Source: Bacillota bacterium
Lineage (GTDB): Bacteria; Bacillota_C; Negativicutes; JAEYSJ01
Direction: 5' to 3'
NCBI GenBank assembly: GCA_023434855.1
Contig: JAEYSJ010000304.1
Location: 1-7,453, forward strand
Length of the DNA stretch: 7,453 nt
Shown piece by piece: positions 1 to 6,745 of this stretch. A model generated the notes under the pieces. It did not search any database and was not told where the DNA came from. It worked only from the letters and a program-made list of their open reading frames with translations. The position numbers and the translations under genes were made by a program. How positions within the stretch are numbered: position 1 is the stretch's first letter; each line of letters begins with the position of its first letter.

Positions 1-16
1 CCAACATTTTTTTCAT
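1..16 (-). CDS. Start of a truncated downstream gene (N-terminus only)
   Basis: On the minus strand an ATG at 14-16 is preceded by AGAGGTGA with about 8 bases of spacing, and begins M-K-K-M-L before the window ends. The Lys-Lys start followed by hydrophobic residues would suit a signal peptide or membrane segment, but five codons cannot establish that. It begins 16 bases after the stop of the TPR gene on the same strand with no terminator between, so the two are probably cotranscribed. Product unknown. Confidence 0.55.
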
Positions 17-32
17 CAATTATTCACCTCTG

Positions 33-956
33 TTATACAAAATATCTTTGCTGAAGGCGGTGGATCCGGTGCTTGGCCAAATCAATCATTCGCCATTGTT
101 CAGGTGATGCACATTCAATAAATGTCCGGTACGTTTCGATGGCCTCATGCCTGCGGCCCAGCTTGTCGTAAATGATCCCCTTGCCGAAATAAGCCAGGGT
201 GAGCTGAGGGTTGATGGCAATTGCTTTGTCAAAATCATCGATGGCTTGTTGATACCGCCCGGTATTTGTATAAACCTGGCCCCGCTTTAAATAGGCCCGG
301 CTGAATCCGGGATTTAGTGTAATAGCCTCGGTGTAGGCGCTTATCGCAGCCTCATATTGATAGTCAGCCATCCGGCGATTGCCGCGGTCGAACCATAGGT
401 CAGCGGAAAAAACGGTTTCACTGTCTGCGATCTGACCGCGAATACGCTGCCTGTCGGTGTCATTGCTGGTCTCTCGCAACTGTTGTTTGAGGGCGGCAAC
501 TTCCTGCTGGCTTTTTTCATAATCTTCTTGTAGTTTTTTATAGTCCTCTGTTGTTGACAGTTCTTTCATTCGCGCTCTCATATCTTCAATCTTGTCCGTC
601 GCAACAACAGCTTTGATTTTTACCCAGAAATCAATGTTATTCCCTGCCATAACGCGGTGCTTGTCCAGTACGGTAACTTCCATAATACCTGATGCAATTA
701 CGTGGATCTCATCGGCGGTCAACTGATAGTTTTTCGTTGCTGAATAACTTTCCACATATGTACCGGCCTGTTCGAGGGCTGTCCGCTTTGCATCAAGCAG
801 GGCGCGTTCTTCCGCGACCATTGGCGTTTCGCCATCACCCATACAATATGTACCTTCGGCGATTATTTCCTTTGTTTCTGCATATCCGGTAGACGGGAAG
901 GACAATAACATAACGGTCATTAATGAAAATAGCAATAAAATCAACCGGCGTCTCAC
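33..956 (-). CDS. Exported TPR-repeat protein, GTG start
   Basis: I see a 307-residue protein. Residues 1-26 form a signal peptide: basic RRR, a long Leu/Ile/Met-rich core, then a likely signal peptidase I site after G-Y-A. Residues about 27-125 form an alpha/beta domain with an Ala/Glu-rich helix (AEERALLDAKRTALEQAG) followed by hydrophobic strands; it recalls the FlgT/LPP20-type N-terminal domain, which is inference. Residues about 126-170 are charged and heptad-like, probably coiled coil. Residues about 185-284 form three tandem TPR units with the usual G-x-x-Y, A-I-x-x-Y/F and A-I-x-x-N-P pattern. The protein is likely secreted or envelope-associated and works by protein-protein contacts; no catalytic motif is visible. 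An upstream in-frame ATG at 1035-1037 would add 27 residues, but the GTG at 954-956 has AGAGGTGG eight bases before it and places the basic signal-peptide start correctly. It probably has its own promoter, since a terminator separates it from the phosphatase gene. Confidence 0.8.
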   Translation of the reverse strand: MRRRLILLLFSLMTVMLLSFPSTGYAETKEIIAEGTYCMGDGETPMVAEERALLDAKRTALEQAGTYVESYSATKNYQLTADEIHVIASGIMEVTVLDKHRVMAGNNIDFWVKIKAVVATDKIEDMRARMKELSTTEDYKKLQEDYEKSQQEVAALKQQLRETSNDTDRQRIRGQIADSETVFSADLWFDRGNRRMADYQYEAAISAYTEAITLNPGFSRAYLKRGQVYTNTGRYQQAIDDFDKAIAINPQLTLAYFGKGIIYDKLGRRHEAIETYRTFIECASPEQWRMIDLAKHRIHRLQQRYFV

Positions 957-964
957 AATCAATA

Positions 965-972
965 CCACCTCT
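965..972 (-). promoter_or_regulatory. Ribosome binding site that fixes the GTG start of the TPR gene
   Basis: Minus-strand AGAGGTGG lies eight bases before the GTG at 954-956. It falls inside the longer reading frame from 1037, which argues that the longer frame is not the translated one. No comparable site precedes the ATG at 1037. Confidence 0.75.
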
Positions 973-1059
973 ACTATTATTAAAATAGCCCGATTCAATT
1001 GATAGATTCCCTTGTTCTTATCGAAAAAAATAGCCACTTACTTAAACGAGAAAGCTTAC

Positions 1060-1089
1060 ATAAAACGGAGAATCATTTAATTATGTTAA
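1060..1089 (-). promoter_or_regulatory. Possible promoter of the TPR gene
   Basis: Minus-strand TTAACA (1084-1089, one mismatch to TTGACA) and TTTTAT (1060-1065, two mismatches to TATAAT) are separated by 18 bases. It lies downstream of the phosphatase terminator and about 100 bases before the GTG start, which is where a promoter is needed. The -10 element is weak, so this is tentative. Confidence 0.35.
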
Positions 1090-1108
1090 AATGTTTGTAT
1101 CATAAGAG

Positions 1109-1141
1109 AAAATAATAAAAGCCTCTCCGGCTTGGAAAGGC
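1109..1141 (-). terminator. Intrinsic terminator of the ppx/gppA gene
   Basis: Read on the minus strand, GCCTTTCC and GGAGAGGC form an 8-bp stem with one G-U pair around a 5-base loop (AAGCC), followed by TTTTATTATTTT. It begins 42 bases after the stop codon of the minus-strand phosphatase gene, so it ends that transcript and separates it from the TPR gene. Confidence 0.85.
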
Positions 1142-1183
1142 ATTTGCAGTACATGTATTCATAATGACTATATTTAATTCTTC

Positions 1184-2701
1184 CTATACTTCAATTTTCA
1201 GATCAGTGCCAAGCTCCTTTTTAAACCAGCGGGAATATTTTTCCGCTGCTTGCCGCTCGACGGGAGCAGGTTCACTGATGGTAAGCTGTACGTAAGCTTT
1301 TCCTCCGGAAAGATAACCCTTTACTTTTTTTACTATGCCCATTTGGGTGATATCCAGGCTTTCCGCCAGCGCCAGCAGTAAGGCCAGCTTTCTGGCAGTC
1401 AGCCAATCCGCTTCATCGAGAAATTCGCTGTACAGCCTGTTGCGAACATATTTGGCAGACGGTCCGTTATGCCAGCCTGCTATTACTGCACACAGCATTT
1501 GTTCCCGGTGGGTGAGGCCGAATAAACGGGCATTTTCTACCAAGTAAGCACTGTGCCGCGGATGGTCATAATAATTGATAGTAATGCCGATATCGTGCAA
1601 GAGGGCGCTAACACGCAGCAATAACCGGTGACGGGCGGTAAGATTTAAGATAGGCTGCCAATCATCAAACAACTGCTCGGCGATAGCAGCTACATGATAT
1701 GCATGGTCGGTTTGACCTTTATAAAAAAGCAGCATATTGCTGGTGCTGTGCAGAAGCACATCGGACACTAGTTCGCTGTGGATGTTATTGGATAAGTAGT
1801 ATTGCAAAAATAGCCCTTCCCGTACGCCGCAGCCGCTGATGATAAGCTGGGAACTTTGCATAATGTCAAACAGACTTTTGACAATGCTCAGTCCGGCAAT
1901 AATGATATCAGCCCGTTCGCTGCTTAGCCCGGGAAATTTACGGCGTTGAACGAAGCTGGTTTTAATTAACGACTTCCATAAATCATCGAAAGAGATGGGA
2001 CCCAGCCGGTAGTTGTGGACTTTCGGAAAAGGATAATTTTTCCGTTTTTGATCCATCTTGGCAATATTGCGGGCGGTTCCGCCGATACCGATCAGCGGCA
2101 CGGAATAACTTTCCAGCCAGGGAACACGGCGAAGCTGGTGCATAATATAGTTAAGCAATTCTGCTAACTGGTTATCATTAACCCTATTTTGGGTACCGAA
2201 GCGCTCAGTTAAATTTACGGCACCAAAAGGCAGGCTGATTACACCTTCAATCTTGCGATTTTTGACAAGGGTTAGTTCGGTGCTGCCGCCGCCTAAATCA
2301 AATAATAACGCATCAGTGGTATCAAGGGTGTTGATAACGCCGATATAACCAAGTTTGGCCTCAGTTTCACCGCTGATAATTCTCAGCGGAATGCCTGTTT
2401 CCTTTTGCACGATTTGCGCAAATTCGGGACCGTTGTGAGCATTGCGGACTGCGGCGGTGGCTACCGCCAGAATCTTATTTACCTCAAACAGCTGGCACAT
2501 ATGGGCAAAAACTTTCAAAATTGCAATAGTACGGTCCATTGCCTCAGGCTGCAGCATGTTTGTAGTTGACAGTCCTTCGCTCAGACGTACTGATTCTTTC
2601 TGGTGATATACCAGGTTGTAGGCACTGTTATGATAAATATGCATAACGATTAGCCGGGCTGCATTTGAGCCCAAATCGATAATGGCGATGCGTTCTGTCA
2701 T
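1184..2701 (-). CDS. ppx: Exopolyphosphatase / pppGpp phosphohydrolase (Ppx/GppA family with HD domain)
   Basis: This 505-residue cytosolic enzyme belongs to the ASKHA-fold Ppx/GppA family, which removes terminal phosphate from polyphosphate or converts pppGpp to ppGpp. All family motifs are visible: D9-L-G-S-N13 (phosphate 1 loop), S110-G-E-T-E-A115 with E114 at the catalytic-glutamate position, D135-L-G-G-G-S-T-E142 (phosphate 2 loop), and G-I-G-G-T-A at 205-210. G-L-S-S-E-R-A-D at 258-265 and G-C-G-V-R-E-G at 290-296 are also typical. The C-terminal third is an HD-type helical domain with H333/H336, H369-D370 and D450. The length matches long Ppx proteins of the E. coli type. The ATG at 2699-2701 is chosen over an in-frame ATG eight codons upstream because AGGAAAGGAG sits eight bases before it. 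Sequence alone does not decide between Ppx and GppA activity; the divergent ppk1 operon next door favours polyphosphate. Confidence 0.92.
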   Translation of the reverse strand: MTERIAIIDLGSNAARLIVMHIYHNSAYNLVYHQKESVRLSEGLSTTNMLQPEAMDRTIAILKVFAHMCQLFEVNKILAVATAAVRNAHNGPEFAQIVQKETGIPLRIISGETEAKLGYIGVINTLDTTDALLFDLGGGSTELTLVKNRKIEGVISLPFGAVNLTERFGTQNRVNDNQLAELLNYIMHQLRRVPWLESYSVPLIGIGGTARNIAKMDQKRKNYPFPKVHNYRLGPISFDDLWKSLIKTSFVQRRKFPGLSSERADIIIAGLSIVKSLFDIMQSSQLIISGCGVREGLFLQYYLSNNIHSELVSDVLLHSTSNMLLFYKGQTDHAYHVAAIAEQLFDDWQPILNLTARHRLLLRVSALLHDIGITINYYDHPRHSAYLVENARLFGLTHREQMLCAVIAGWHNGPSAKYVRNRLYSEFLDEADWLTARKLALLLALAESLDITQMGIVKKVKGYLSGGKAYVQLTISEPAPVERQAAEKYSRWFKKELGTDLKIEV

Positions 2702-2720
2702 GAAATCAACTCCTTTCCTA

Positions 2721-2749
2721 ATCATACCATATTTGAGTTGGCAGCTAAA
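2721..2749 (-). promoter_or_regulatory. Possible extended -10 promoter of ppx/gppA
   Basis: On the minus strand TATGAT (2721-2726) is preceded by TGG, which makes an extended -10 element, and TTTAGC lies 17 bases further upstream as a poor -35. Transcription would start near 2714, giving a very short leader of about 13 bases that begins just before the GGAG of the ribosome binding site. The good -10 supports it; the poor -35 and tight leader weaken it. Confidence 0.35.
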
Positions 2750-2777
2750 CTTTCCCCACAGAAATTTTTCGATTTTA

Positions 2778-2794
2778 TGTTAAATTATTGTAAA
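2778..2794 (-). promoter_or_regulatory. Candidate Pho box (PhoP direct repeat) between ppx and the ppk1 operon
   Basis: On the minus strand TTTACA and TTAACA are separated by exactly five bases (ATAAT), an 11-bp direct repeat. This fits the PhoP recognition pattern described for Bacillus, TT(A/T/C)ACA repeated with about five bases between. It lies 57 bases before the ATG of the ppx-like/ppk1 operon and about 80 bases before that of the opposite ppx gene, so it could act on either. Only two half-sites are clear; activated promoters often have four. Binding and regulation are inference. Confidence 0.5.
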
Positions 2795-2839
2795 GTATGA
2801 AGGATTTGTACAACGATATTGTCGAATTATTGGTTTGAT

Positions 2840-2847
2840 GGAGGTGG
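2840..2847 (+). promoter_or_regulatory. Strong ribosome binding site fixing the start of the ppx-like gene
   Basis: GGAGGTGG, with seven bases between GGAGG and the ATG at 2852, is close to the anti-Shine-Dalgarno complement. It lies inside the longer reading frame that could begin at the TTG at 2819, so the shorter start is preferred. Confidence 0.8.
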
Positions 2848-2851
2848 AGAT

Positions 2852-4402
2852 ATGGCCAAGCAGACCCCCGACATATTTGCAGCCGTTCATGTCGGTTCAG
2901 AACATGTCAGTTTGCAGATTGTTGAATACCAGGGATTAAACAATATTAAAGTACTGGAGAAGGCCAGCCGTCAGGTAACTCTGGGCGAAGAAACTTTTAA
3001 AACCGGGCGGATAAGCTTTGAGGCAGTCATCGAACTATGTGAACTGCTAAAAGGCTATAAGCGGCTGCTTGTCGAGTTTGGGGTGCGGGATTATCGTCTG
3101 GTCGCCACCACTGCCATCCGGGAAGCGGAAAACCAACACTATATTATTGACCAAATAAAGATAAAAACAGGCTTTAATGTTGAAATAGTTGACATGCCCC
3201 AGGAGATTTACTATAAATACGCCGCTTTGTTTAAGCGGGTAGAAGCGCATGGTTTGACCAACGAAGAGGACGGTATCTTATTTGTGGATATATCCTCCGG
3301 GGGGTTAGGAATAACGCTGTATAAAGACGGTGCAATTAAATATCAGCAAAATATCCATATTGGCATCCTGCGCATTAAAGAAAGCTTTGACAAACACCAG
3401 CGGGAGTCAGTATATTTTCAGCAGGCGCTGGAGGAATATATATATAGTATTGTTGAACCGGTTAAACATTCACTCTGTCAGCATAAAATAAAATATTTGG
3501 TGCTGTCCGGTACGGAAACCAGATTATTGCTGACGGTTCTAAGGCGTGAAGGCAGCGAGGAGTTGTCATTTCTTAGTCTGACTGATTTTAATCAACTGTA
3601 TGAACAGATCGTCAGATTAAATTTGCCGCAAATTATGAATAATTTTTCGCTGGCTGAGTCCAAGGCTGAAATGGTCCTGCCGATGATAATTTTATACAAA
3701 CAAATTTTAATGCTTACCGATGTTGGTCAGATTGTCCTGCCTTGCGATCATTTTATTGATGGTCTTACTACTTTACATATCGCGGAAAAGAGCAAAGATG
3801 AATGGTTGTCTGTCATTGAGCGGCAAATAATCAGCCTTGCTCATACGCTGGGAGATAAGTATCAGCATGACTCTAAACATGCGGCCAATGTGGAAAAGTG
3901 GTCGATAGTGCTGTTTGACCGTATGGCCAGAGTACACGGGTTGGGAAAAAGGGAAAGGCTACTATTAAAGGTTGCCGCTATCCTGCATGACATCGGCAAA
4001 TTTGTCAGCCTGCGAAAGCACTACTTTTATTCTTACCGTTTAATTATGTCCTCCGATATACTGGGATTTTCCGAAGAGGAAAAAGCAGTAATGGCCAATG
4101 TGGCCCATTACCACTCCAAAGGAACCCCATCTGACAGCGACCCGAATTTTGCGGTTCTTACCAAGGAACAAAAAGTGCTGGTGGGCAAGCTGTCAGCAAT
4201 TATCAGATTGGCTGACGCCATCGACCGCACTCACCGGCAAAAAATTGCCGCGTGTGAGATAGCAATAAAAGGTGATCAAATGATAATCAGCGTTGAAACC
4301 AATGAAGACATATCGCTGGAAGAGTGGACTTTTTCTGATAAGGCGGGCTTTTTTGAAAACGTCTTTGGTATACGGCCCATACTAAAAAGACAGGCAAGGT
4401 GA
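2852..4402 (+). CDS. Eroded Ppx/GppA-like protein with intact HD domain, ppk1 operon partner
   Basis: I see a 516-residue protein with the same two-part layout as the canonical Ppx on the opposite strand. The N-terminal ASKHA half keeps the fold pattern, but its motifs are altered. The D-x-G-S-N loop reads H13-V-G-S-E17, D-L-G-G-G-S-T-E reads D146-I-S-S-G-G-L-G, and S-G-x-x-E-A reads D114-M-P-Q-E-I119. E118 still sits at the catalytic-glutamate position and the Asp of the second loop is kept. The C-terminal HD domain looks complete: H343, H379-D380 followed by I-G-K, H390, H420/H421 and D455/D458. Phosphatase activity is therefore doubtful, whereas the HD domain may bind metal and act, or sense. 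The stop codon lies four bases before the ppk1 start, so the two are translationally coupled. Candidate roles are a regulator of Ppk1, a sensor of polyphosphate or guanosine tetraphosphate, or a divergent exopolyphosphatase. Family membership is secure; function is not. Confidence 0.85.
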   Translation: MAKQTPDIFAAVHVGSEHVSLQIVEYQGLNNIKVLEKASRQVTLGEETFKTGRISFEAVIELCELLKGYKRLLVEFGVRDYRLVATTAIREAENQHYIIDQIKIKTGFNVEIVDMPQEIYYKYAALFKRVEAHGLTNEEDGILFVDISSGGLGITLYKDGAIKYQQNIHIGILRIKESFDKHQRESVYFQQALEEYIYSIVEPVKHSLCQHKIKYLVLSGTETRLLLTVLRREGSEELSFLSLTDFNQLYEQIVRLNLPQIMNNFSLAESKAEMVLPMIILYKQILMLTDVGQIVLPCDHFIDGLTTLHIAEKSKDEWLSVIERQIISLAHTLGDKYQHDSKHAANVEKWSIVLFDRMARVHGLGKRERLLLKVAAILHDIGKFVSLRKHYFYSYRLIMSSDILGFSEEEKAVMANVAHYHSKGTPSDSDPNFAVLTKEQKVLVGKLSAIIRLADAIDRTHRQKIAACEIAIKGDQMIISVETNEDISLEEWTFSDKAGFFENVFGIRPILKRQAR

Positions 4403-4406
4403 TACC

Positions 4407-6527
4407 ATGTTTGCGGAACCTCAATATTTTCTTAATAGAGAGCTAAGCTGGCTGAAGTTTAATAATCGTGTATTGGGTGAAGCTGATGATAAACGCAAGC
4501 CGCTGCTGGAGCGGCTGAGATTTATTGCCATTACCAGTTCTAATCTGGACGAGTTTTTTATGATCAGAGTAGCCGGACTTAAGCAGCAACTTGAGAGCGG
4601 GGTAAATAAAACCGATGCTGCCGGCCTGACAGTGTCTGAGCAGGTGAGACTGATTGCTGAAGCGGCACATGAAATGGTCAAAGTCGAGTACCGGTATCTA
4701 AAGAAAATTCTGCAGGATCTGGAGCATCACGATATTTATTTTACCGAAGTGGAGAATTTGCCGGAAAGCGGTCGGGAATGGGTTGCTAACTATTTCCACA
4801 ATACCATCTATCCTGTTATTACTCCCATGGCGATCGATGCCCGGCATCCGTTTCCTTTCCTAGCGAACCGCAGCCTAAATCTGGCAGTTACCTTGACGCA
4901 GGCGGAGCATGATGATATTTTCGCGGTAATTCCTGTGCCCAGCGTGCTGCCGCGTATTGTGGAAGTTCCCGGGGGGTCTAAGAAAAGGCGTTTTGTCTAT
5001 TTGGAAGATATCATCAAATCGTTCGCCATAAAACTGTTTCATGGCTATACCATAAAGGATATTGCCCCTTTCCGGATTACCCGCAATGCCGATTTATCTA
5101 TTGATGAAGAGGAAGCGAAGGATCTGCTGGAGGAAGTGGAAAAATCACTGCGTCAACGAAAAAGGGGGCAGGCTGTCCGGTTGGAAATCAGCAAGACAAG
5201 CAGTCAGGCCATCAGGGACTTTTTAGTAGAGCCTATACAAATATCCGAACAGGATATTTATGAAATTTCCGGACCTATCGATACTACCTGCCTGATGAAG
5301 TTTGCCGATCTGCCGGGATGTGAACAACTGCGCCATTCCCCGATTGTACCCCAAACCCCGCAGGACCTTATCACCCAGGACGATTTATTTGCCGCCATAC
5401 GCAAGCAAGATATATTACTGCATCATCCTTATGAGTCTTTTGATCCGGTTGTCGAGTTTGTTCTCCAGGCGGCAGTTGATCCAAAAGTACTGGCCATTAA
5501 GCAGACCCTGTACCGGGTGGGCGGGAATTCGCCTATTGTGTCGGCGTTGGCCCAAGCGGCGGAAAATGGCAAGCAGGTTACCGTGCTGGTGGAACTGAAA
5601 GCCAGGTTTGACGAAGAAAATAATATTATCTGGGCCAGATGTCTGGAAGATGCAGGTTGCCATGTAATTTACGGACTTGCCGGACTGAAAACCCATGCCA
5701 AAATCATTTTGGTGGTCAGGCAGGAAGAAGGCGGTATTAAACGGTACGTCCATTTGGGAACAGGCAACTATAATGACATTACCGCGAAAATATATACTGA
5801 TATCGGGCTGTTTACCGCAAATGACCAGTTCGGTGCTGATGCTTCAGGATTTTTTAACGTATTATCCGGTTATTCCGACCCGCCGATATGGAACAAAATT
5901 GCCATGGCTCCATTGAGTCTGCGGGATAAGCTGAAAGAGTTGATTGGCAGGGAAATCGCGTTTGCCCAGTCCGGGACGCCTGCCAGAATTGTTGCTAAAA
6001 TGAATTCGCTGCTTGACCAGGATATAATTGAGTATTTGTATGAAGCTTCCAGCAAGGGTGTGAAAATTGATCTCATTGTACGGGGCATATGCACTTTACG
6101 GCCAGGGATAAAGGGCGTCAGCGAGAATATTACCGTGCGCAGCATTGTGGGCCGTTTCCTGGAGCATAGCCGGGTATTCTACTTTGCTAACGGCGGTGAT
6201 GAAAAGATATACCTGTCCAGCGCCGACTGGATGCCGCGTAATTTAAATGAACGGGTGGAATTGTTTTTTCCCGTGGACGATGAAAGGCATGTCGCCCGTA
6301 TTAAGGAAATTTTGGAGCTGGCCTTAAAAGACAACCAAAAAGCTTACATCATGAAAAGTGATGGTTCCTATCGTCGGGCTGATAAACGGAGTAAAGCGAT
6401 TAACAGCCAGGAAGAACTGTATCGCATGGCCCGGGAAGCTGGCGTGCCGCCCGAAATCCCCATTGAACAACGACTTAAGCCCATGTATCGTAAAGAAAGT
6501 TTGGAACATATAAAGGACTTGGCGTGA
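4407..6527 (+). CDS. ppk1: Polyphosphate kinase 1
   Basis: Ppk1 transfers the gamma-phosphate of ATP onto a growing polyphosphate chain, reversibly, and is typically cytosolic or membrane-associated. The 706-residue length is full for the family. The N domain opens with the signature F-L-N-R-E-L-S-W-L near residues 8-16, followed by the head domain and two phospholipase D-like C-terminal domains. Key residues are present: R370 and R400 (Mg/phosphate binding; E. coli R375 and R405), H430 in T-H-A-K (the autophosphorylated histidine, E. coli H435), H449 in H-L-G-T-G-N-Y-N (E. coli H454), Y463 and D465, and H587 in E-H-S-R (E. coli H592). The constant offset of five from E. coli numbering over this region shows there are no indels in the catalytic core. 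The ATG is preceded by AAGGTGA, which contains the stop codon of the upstream gene. Regulation is probably through the shared intergenic region, possibly by PhoP. Confidence 0.97.
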   Translation: MFAEPQYFLNRELSWLKFNNRVLGEADDKRKPLLERLRFIAITSSNLDEFFMIRVAGLKQQLESGVNKTDAAGLTVSEQVRLIAEAAHEMVKVEYRYLKKILQDLEHHDIYFTEVENLPESGREWVANYFHNTIYPVITPMAIDARHPFPFLANRSLNLAVTLTQAEHDDIFAVIPVPSVLPRIVEVPGGSKKRRFVYLEDIIKSFAIKLFHGYTIKDIAPFRITRNADLSIDEEEAKDLLEEVEKSLRQRKRGQAVRLEISKTSSQAIRDFLVEPIQISEQDIYEISGPIDTTCLMKFADLPGCEQLRHSPIVPQTPQDLITQDDLFAAIRKQDILLHHPYESFDPVVEFVLQAAVDPKVLAIKQTLYRVGGNSPIVSALAQAAENGKQVTVLVELKARFDEENNIIWARCLEDAGCHVIYGLAGLKTHAKIILVVRQEEGGIKRYVHLGTGNYNDITAKIYTDIGLFTANDQFGADASGFFNVLSGYSDPPIWNKIAMAPLSLRDKLKELIGREIAFAQSGTPARIVAKMNSLLDQDIIEYLYEASSKGVKIDLIVRGICTLRPGIKGVSENITVRSIVGRFLEHSRVFYFANGGDEKIYLSSADWMPRNLNERVELFFPVDDERHVARIKEILELALKDNQKAYIMKSDGSYRRADKRSKAINSQEELYRMAREAGVPPEIPIEQRLKPMYRKESLEHIKDLA

Positions 6528-6545
6528 GCCAAGTCTTTCTTATTT
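6513..6545 (+). terminator. Intrinsic terminator of the ppk1 operon, overlapping the stop codon
   Basis: AAGGACTTGGC (6513-6523) and GCCAAGTCTTT (6528-6538) pair over 11 bp with one G-U, around the tetraloop GTGA. The tract then reads TTTCTTATTT. The ppk1 stop codon TGA (6525-6527) is in the loop, so the left arm encodes the last residues of Ppk1. Confidence 0.85.
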
Positions 6546-6587
6546 AGGAGGGAATTGTAATTTAGCGGGCGGGAAAAAATAGCTAAC

Positions 6588-6614
6588 CGCCAAGGACCCC
6601 AAGAACGCCAAGGG
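6588..6614. repeat. Three tandem 9-bp units (CGCCAAGGA type)
   Basis: The units are CGCCAAGGA, CCCCAAGAA and CGCCAAGGG, end to end. They lie in the 218-base gap between ppk1 and the small hypothetical gene, downstream of the ppk1 terminator. The tract is GC-rich within an AT-rich gap. No start codon opens a reading frame through it, so it is not a peptide repeat. It is bordered by CTAACC on the left and GGGTTTT on the right, a loose inverted match. Function unknown; it may belong to a family of dispersed intergenic repeats. Confidence 0.7.
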
Positions 6615-6702
6615 TTTTAATATTGGATTAAAGTTTATTTGGGAAAGTATAAACATTTGCGGGAAATAATGAGAAAAACAGGATTATTGTATTCTAATGA
6701 AG

Positions 6703-6708
6703 TATAAT
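6703..6708 (+). promoter_or_regulatory. Consensus -10 element before the 98-residue gene
   Basis: A perfect TATAAT lies 37 bases before the ATG at 6746. No good -35 is found 16-18 bases upstream (about AGGATT), and there is no TGN extension. It is the best promoter candidate in the gap, because the ppk1 operon ends in a terminator and this gene needs its own start. Confidence 0.4.
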
Positions 6709-6745
6709 AATAGGAAACCCCTCAAAAAGAAGGAGATGCGGAAAA

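Noticed and set aside
692..892. 66-residue plus-strand frame opposite the TPR gene
   Set aside because: It is antisense to a supported gene, with no start signal and no recognisable protein features.
2702..2725. Longer N-terminus for ppx/gppA from the ATG at 2723-2725
   Set aside because: The extension contains the AGGAAAGGAG site and the downstream ATG starts directly before the conserved I-A-I-I-D-L-G-S-N motif, as in the family.
2819..2851. Longer N-terminus for the ppx-like gene from TTG at 2819
   Set aside because: The added residues read through the strong GGAGGTGG site, are not family-like, and no ribosome binding site precedes the TTG.
5302..5598. 98-residue open frame on the plus strand inside ppk1 in another frame
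   Set aside because: It overlaps conserved ppk1 residues including the R370 region, and its composition (many Arg, Pro, Cys) is typical of an out-of-frame reading.
5415..5753. 112-residue open frame on the minus strand inside ppk1
   Set aside because: It lies wholly antisense to the conserved catalytic core of ppk1, has no convincing ribosome binding site, and its sequence is explained by the ppk1 codons.
6567..6591. Hairpin GGCGG/CCGCC or TTAGC/GCTAA before the 9-bp repeats
   Set aside because: Both are five-base arms with long loops and they exclude each other; too weak to annotate.
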